Origin: DAOVGU01 sp030637775 [NCBI: bacterium]
GTDB lineage: Bacteria > Ratteibacteria > UBA8468
Length of the DNA stretch: 6,884 nucleotides
Reading direction: 5' to 3'
Assembly: GCA_030637775.1 (NCBI GenBank)
Contig: DAOWFY010000038.1
Location: 1-6,884, forward strand
Position numbers and translations under genes: made by a program. The notes below the pieces were generated by a model. That model saw only the letters and a program-made list of their open reading frames with translations, did no database searches and was not told the DNA's origin. Within the stretch, counting starts at the first letter, position 1. Each line of letters begins with the position of its first letter. Below, piece by piece: positions 5,115-6,884 of the stretch.

Positions 5115-5822
5115 ATGAGAAAATTAAAAGTAGATACAGCCTTTATAGACTTACAAGGAACAATTACCGATGATATCTCCCGAAATAATTATTTCTCTGA
5201 CCCGGATTTAAGAGGGGATTATTTTGGAGGAATTCTTCGGGATACTCTGATAAAAAAGTTTAGGATTTCTTCCTCTGAAGCATTGGAGAGAATAAAAGAG
5301 GTTACCAACCCCTGCGGCTGGTTTGACCCTTTTTATGCTGTTTCTCATTCCGATTGGGGAATATCAGAAGAAGAGATATGGAGAAAAATTCTTAAGTGGC
5401 AAAATGAACATATCATAGTTATTAAGGATGCGATAGATATGGTGAAAGAACTCCGCAGGAGAAATTTTAATCTATATATGGTAAGTAATTGCGCTAAAAA
5501 GGTAGTTCTTGCCCAATTGACTACCGCTAAATTAGCTAAAAGAAATAACTCCTCATATTTCAAACAGATCTATGGGTGTTTCGATCTCGGTCTTCAGAAA
5601 GATAATCCCTTGGTCTACGAAAAAATCTTAAGAATAGAGGATCTTGCTCCTGAAGAGGTGGTAATGATTGGGAATGAACCGGGTATAGATTCAGAATCTC
5701 CTCATAAAGCCGGAATTTGCTATAGTATCATTGTGGACAGGAAACAGAAAAATAGGATAATTGCTAAGGATGGCGCTATCTTTGTGAATAGTTTAAGGAT
5801 CGTTCCCCAGATATTAAAATGA
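5115..5822 (+). CDS. HAD-superfamily hydrolase-like protein with altered catalytic motifs
   Basis: This 235-residue protein has the HAD order. Motif I is FIDLQGTITDD (nucleophile position Asp12), with a helical cap from about 20 to 105. Motif II is YMVSN (Ser124), motif III has Lys162 (LQKDNP), and motif IV is MIGNEPGID (185-192). Phosphatases of this superfamily use DxD in motif I and GDxxxxD in motif IV. Here the second motif-I Asp is Gln14 and the first motif-IV Asp is Asn187, so ordinary phosphatase activity is doubtful. Superfamily members with non-Asp residues at the motif-I position (for example phosphonatases and haloacid dehalogenases) do other chemistry. The start follows the previous stop by 8 bases, so it is cotranscribed; the ribosome binding site is weak (TTGAGAA). 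No membrane segment or signal peptide. Substrate unknown. Confidence 0.8.
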   Translation: MRKLKVDTAFIDLQGTITDDISRNNYFSDPDLRGDYFGGILRDTLIKKFRISSSEALERIKEVTNPCGWFDPFYAVSHSDWGISEEEIWRKILKWQNEHIIVIKDAIDMVKELRRRNFNLYMVSNCAKKVVLAQLTTAKLAKRNNSSYFKQIYGCFDLGLQKDNPLVYEKILRIEDLAPEEVVMIGNEPGIDSESPHKAGICYSIIVDRKQKNRIIAKDGAIFVNSLRIVPQILK

Positions 5823-5861
5823 TATTTTTTAAAGGAAATTATAACCTTGAAATTGCCTCCA

Positions 5862-5991
5862 GCCATATCCATAGCCGGTTTCGTACAGCGCGACAATTTC
5901 ATCCACGGAAAAATAGATGTTAAAGAAGTGCCCTAAAGTTTCACCAATACAGAACTTGTTGACAACTTAATAAAATTGAGGTATAAATATA
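5862..5991 (+). repeat. Direct repeat B, copy 1
   Basis: Aligns to 6753-6884 in the same orientation, about 92% identical with a 2-base indel near 5948. The last ~38 bases, covering the promoter at 5959-5987, are identical. Weak similarity continues leftwards to about 5821 (GATAT and AAAGGAAA shared). On the minus strand it reads ETLGHFFNIYFSVDEIVALYETGYGYGW in pieces, open from 5966 back to a stop at 5829. This looks like the end of a small unrecognised protein. The stretch 5823-6126 holds no intact gene. Confidence 0.9.
5959..5987 (+). promoter_or_regulatory. sigma70-type promoter inside direct repeat B, copy 1
   Basis: TTGACA (5959-5964), a 17-base spacer and TATAAA (5982-5987). The spacer keeps CTTAA and TGAGG in the same places as the hicBA promoter at 1519-1547 and is palindromic (arms CTTAAT and ATTGAG). 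No intact plus-strand gene follows, so it probably belonged to the decayed gene at 6012-6089. Confidence 0.5.
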
Positions 5992-6011
5992 ATAGTAGAT
6001 TTGACATCAAA

Positions 6012-6089
6012 ATTTCTCTACCCGCCCCCTTAAACATTGCTTCCTGTAAAGATGAGGCACAGCCAACTATCACAATATGGGAAGATTGA
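6012..6089 (+). pseudogene. Probable hicB-like antitoxin remnant
   Basis: ATTGCTTCCTGTAAAGA (6036-6052) is identical over 17 bases to hicB at 1821-1837 and falls in the same codon frame (IASCKD in both). Twenty-four bases before it, ATTTCTCT (6012-6019) matches hicB 1764-1771, also in frame. This would fit an 11-codon internal deletion relative to hicB. No start codon is found near the upstream promoter, and the frame stops at 6087-6089. It follows the hicBA-like promoter. The relationship is inferred from short matches, and the remainder cannot be aligned by eye. Confidence 0.4.
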
Positions 6090-6126
6090 AAGGTTATTCT
6101 GAGGCAAGTGTGCATTGATGGATAAA

Positions 6127-6351
6127 TCAAGCAAGTTGATAAACAGGGATTTCAAGCATTTTGGAGATGTTGTGAGATTCAATCACTTTTTGGACTTTAT
6201 TAGCTACATCAGGTGAAAAGTATTCTTCGCCACAGGTTGGGCAAACTTCAGCTGGCACATTTTCGACGGCAATCAACTTACCTTTATACCATTGAGTGTA
6301 CGTAATGACTTTAGAAACGGCCTTGCTATGACATACAGAACACTTACTCAT
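6127..6351 (-). CDS. YgiT/MqsA-type zinc-finger antitoxin
   Basis: This 74-residue protein has two CxxC pairs (Cys4/Cys7 and Cys37/Cys40, the latter in CPTCGEEYF), which form the zinc knuckle of the MqsA/YgiT antitoxin N-terminal domain. The central VENVPAEVCPTCGE matches the family pattern. The C-terminal helix-turn-helix of full-length MqsA is missing, as is usual for the short members paired with DUF4258 proteins. It should bind and neutralise the toxin encoded just upstream (on this strand) and may regulate the pair. Its ATG is preceded by the strong ribosome binding site AGGAGGTGA, which overlaps the end of the toxin gene. Translation is therefore coupled. The toxin-first order is the same as in mqsRA. 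Confidence 0.85.
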   Translation of the reverse strand: MSKCSVCHSKAVSKVITYTQWYKGKLIAVENVPAEVCPTCGEEYFSPDVANKVQKVIESHNISKMLEIPVYQLA

Positions 6352-6357
6352 AATTTC

Positions 6358-6366
6358 TCACCTCCT
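6358..6366 (-). promoter_or_regulatory. Ribosome binding site of the antitoxin, formed by the toxin's last codons
   Basis: The final codons AGG AGG TGA (Arg Arg stop) of the DUF4258 gene are also a near-perfect Shine-Dalgarno sequence six bases before the antitoxin ATG. Confidence 0.75.
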
Positions 6367-6657
6367 GATTTTATTATCAACCCATTCATTTGGATTAGGT
6401 TCATATACCGTTACAATACTTATCATTGGAAAAAACGCAATCTGAATATGTAGGGGTCTGTCGTCTTTGGTCTTTCCGTATATAAGACAACTTGGTCCAT
6501 ATTTGTCAGAGGGATAATCTTCTATTATTTCCCCATTAAGTATCGCCTGTTCAACTTCTTGCGAACTAACATTTCTGTTAATCCTTTGTTCAAGTCCATG
6601 TTTAGTATAACGAAATCGTTTTTCTGTGAAGGTTTGGCATATTCCATTAATCTTCAC
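6358..6657 (-). CDS. DUF4258 family protein, probable toxin of a toxin-antitoxin pair
   Basis: This 99-residue protein carries the DUF4258 pattern. RYTKHGLEQRINRNVS (16-31, the conserved 'T.H...R...R.IS') is followed by a helix with QAILNGEIIEDY and the strands GPSCLIYGKTKDDRPLHI and SIVTVYEPNPNEW. DUF4258 proteins are small, RelE/BrnT-like in size and often encoded next to MqsA/YgiT-type antitoxins, so ribonuclease-type toxicity is a fair guess but unproven. The start is GTG at 6657, which lies seven bases past the -10 box. No ribosome binding site is visible, again suggesting a leaderless message. It ends six bases before the antitoxin start. Confidence 0.8.
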   Translation of the reverse strand: MKINGICQTFTEKRFRYTKHGLEQRINRNVSSQEVEQAILNGEIIEDYPSDKYGPSCLIYGKTKDDRPLHIQIAFFPMISIVTVYEPNPNEWVDNKIRR

Positions 6658-6663
6658 AAAATA

Positions 6664-6691
6664 ATTATAGCATATATTTCCAAAGAATCAA
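6664..6691 (-). promoter_or_regulatory. Extended -10 promoter of the DUF4258/ygiT pair
   Basis: On the minus strand TGCTATAAT (extended -10, TATAAT at 6669-6664) is preceded by TTGATT (6691-6686) with a 16-base spacer. The predicted transcription start coincides with the GTG start codon at 6657. Confidence 0.6.
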
Positions 6692-6752
6692 AAAGGCGAT
6701 AGACTTCTTTCGAGCTTTCAAGATATCAAAAAGGAAAGTTTATTCAACTTGT

Positions 6753-6884
6753 GCCATACTCATAGCCGGTTCCGTAGAGCGCGACAATTTCATCCACGGA
6801 AAAATAGATGTTAAAGGAGTGCCCTAAAGTTTCACCGACCGATACAACTTGTTGACAACTTAATAAAATTGAGGTATAAATATA
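6753..6884 (+). repeat. Direct repeat B, copy 2 (runs off the window)
   Basis: Partner of 5862-5991. Here the minus-strand frame is open from the window end to a stop at 6744-6746, reading VGETLGHSFNIYFSVDEI then VALYGTGYEYGTS. It could be the 3' end of a real minus-strand gene starting beyond the window. The region 6658-6752 between the toxin start and the repeat contains only the toxin promoter. Confidence 0.9.
6852..6880 (+). promoter_or_regulatory. sigma70-type promoter inside direct repeat B, copy 2
   Basis: TTGACA (6852-6857), 17 bases, TATAAA (6875-6880), identical to the copy at 5959-5987. Any gene it drives lies beyond the window end. Confidence 0.5.

Noticed and set aside
2366-5822. 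Anti-phage or phosphonate-degradation system
   Set aside because: No nuclease, sensor, C-P lyase or transporter genes are present; the hydrolase families alone do not support either.
5933-6130. A 65-residue minus-strand gene
   Set aside because: It overlaps direct repeat B and the hicB-like remnant, has no ribosome binding site seen upstream, and no family pattern.
1-6884. CRISPR array, tRNA or rRNA genes
   Set aside because: No short regularly spaced repeats, cloverleaf-like sequences or rRNA-like stretches were seen.

Overview
The window is AT-rich bacterial chromosomal DNA. It has short gene gaps, some overlapping genes, and good sigma70-type promoters (TTGACA/TAAAAT and similar). Gene content points to a free-living bacterium, probably an uncultured anaerobic lineage. 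A phylum cannot be fixed from the sequence alone. An Omnitrophota- or Atribacterota-like or Firmicutes-like origin is only a guess, based on the Sua5/arginine-phosphatase/RpiB grouping, which recalls the Bacillus ywlC-ywlE-ywlF neighbourhood.

Left part (1-2303): a promoter drives a fused Sua5/YrdC + low-molecular-weight phosphatase gene, overlapped by rpiB. Next comes a HicB/HicA-type toxin-antitoxin (TA) pair with its own promoter and almost no 5' leader. Directly after hicA lies a second, diverged copy of the last ~120 bp of rpiB. The TA module is therefore enclosed between two copies of the rpiB 3' end.

Middle (2366-5822): three hydrolase genes are packed as an operon. The first is a metallophosphoesterase split by a -1 frameshift at an A8 run, followed by a small stem-loop. 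The second is a metallo-beta-lactamase-fold hydrolase whose start region is interrupted by a 269-bp inverted-repeat element (MITE-like, TAA target duplication). Removing the element restores an in-frame gene that overlaps the phosphoesterase by 8 bp. The third is a HAD-family protein with two altered catalytic acidic positions.

Right part (5823-6884): a ~130-bp direct repeat containing a strong promoter, then a probable hicB-like remnant. A minus-strand TA pair follows (DUF4258 toxin-like gene upstream of a YgiT/MqsA-type zinc-finger antitoxin), and then a second copy of the direct repeat runs off the window end.

The main pattern is that both TA modules sit between ~120-130 bp direct repeats of about 90% identity. 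Their promoters share a geometry that puts the start codon at, or within a few bases of, the expected transcription start. The window looks like a housekeeping region that has received small selfish or defensive modules together with copies of flanking sequence.
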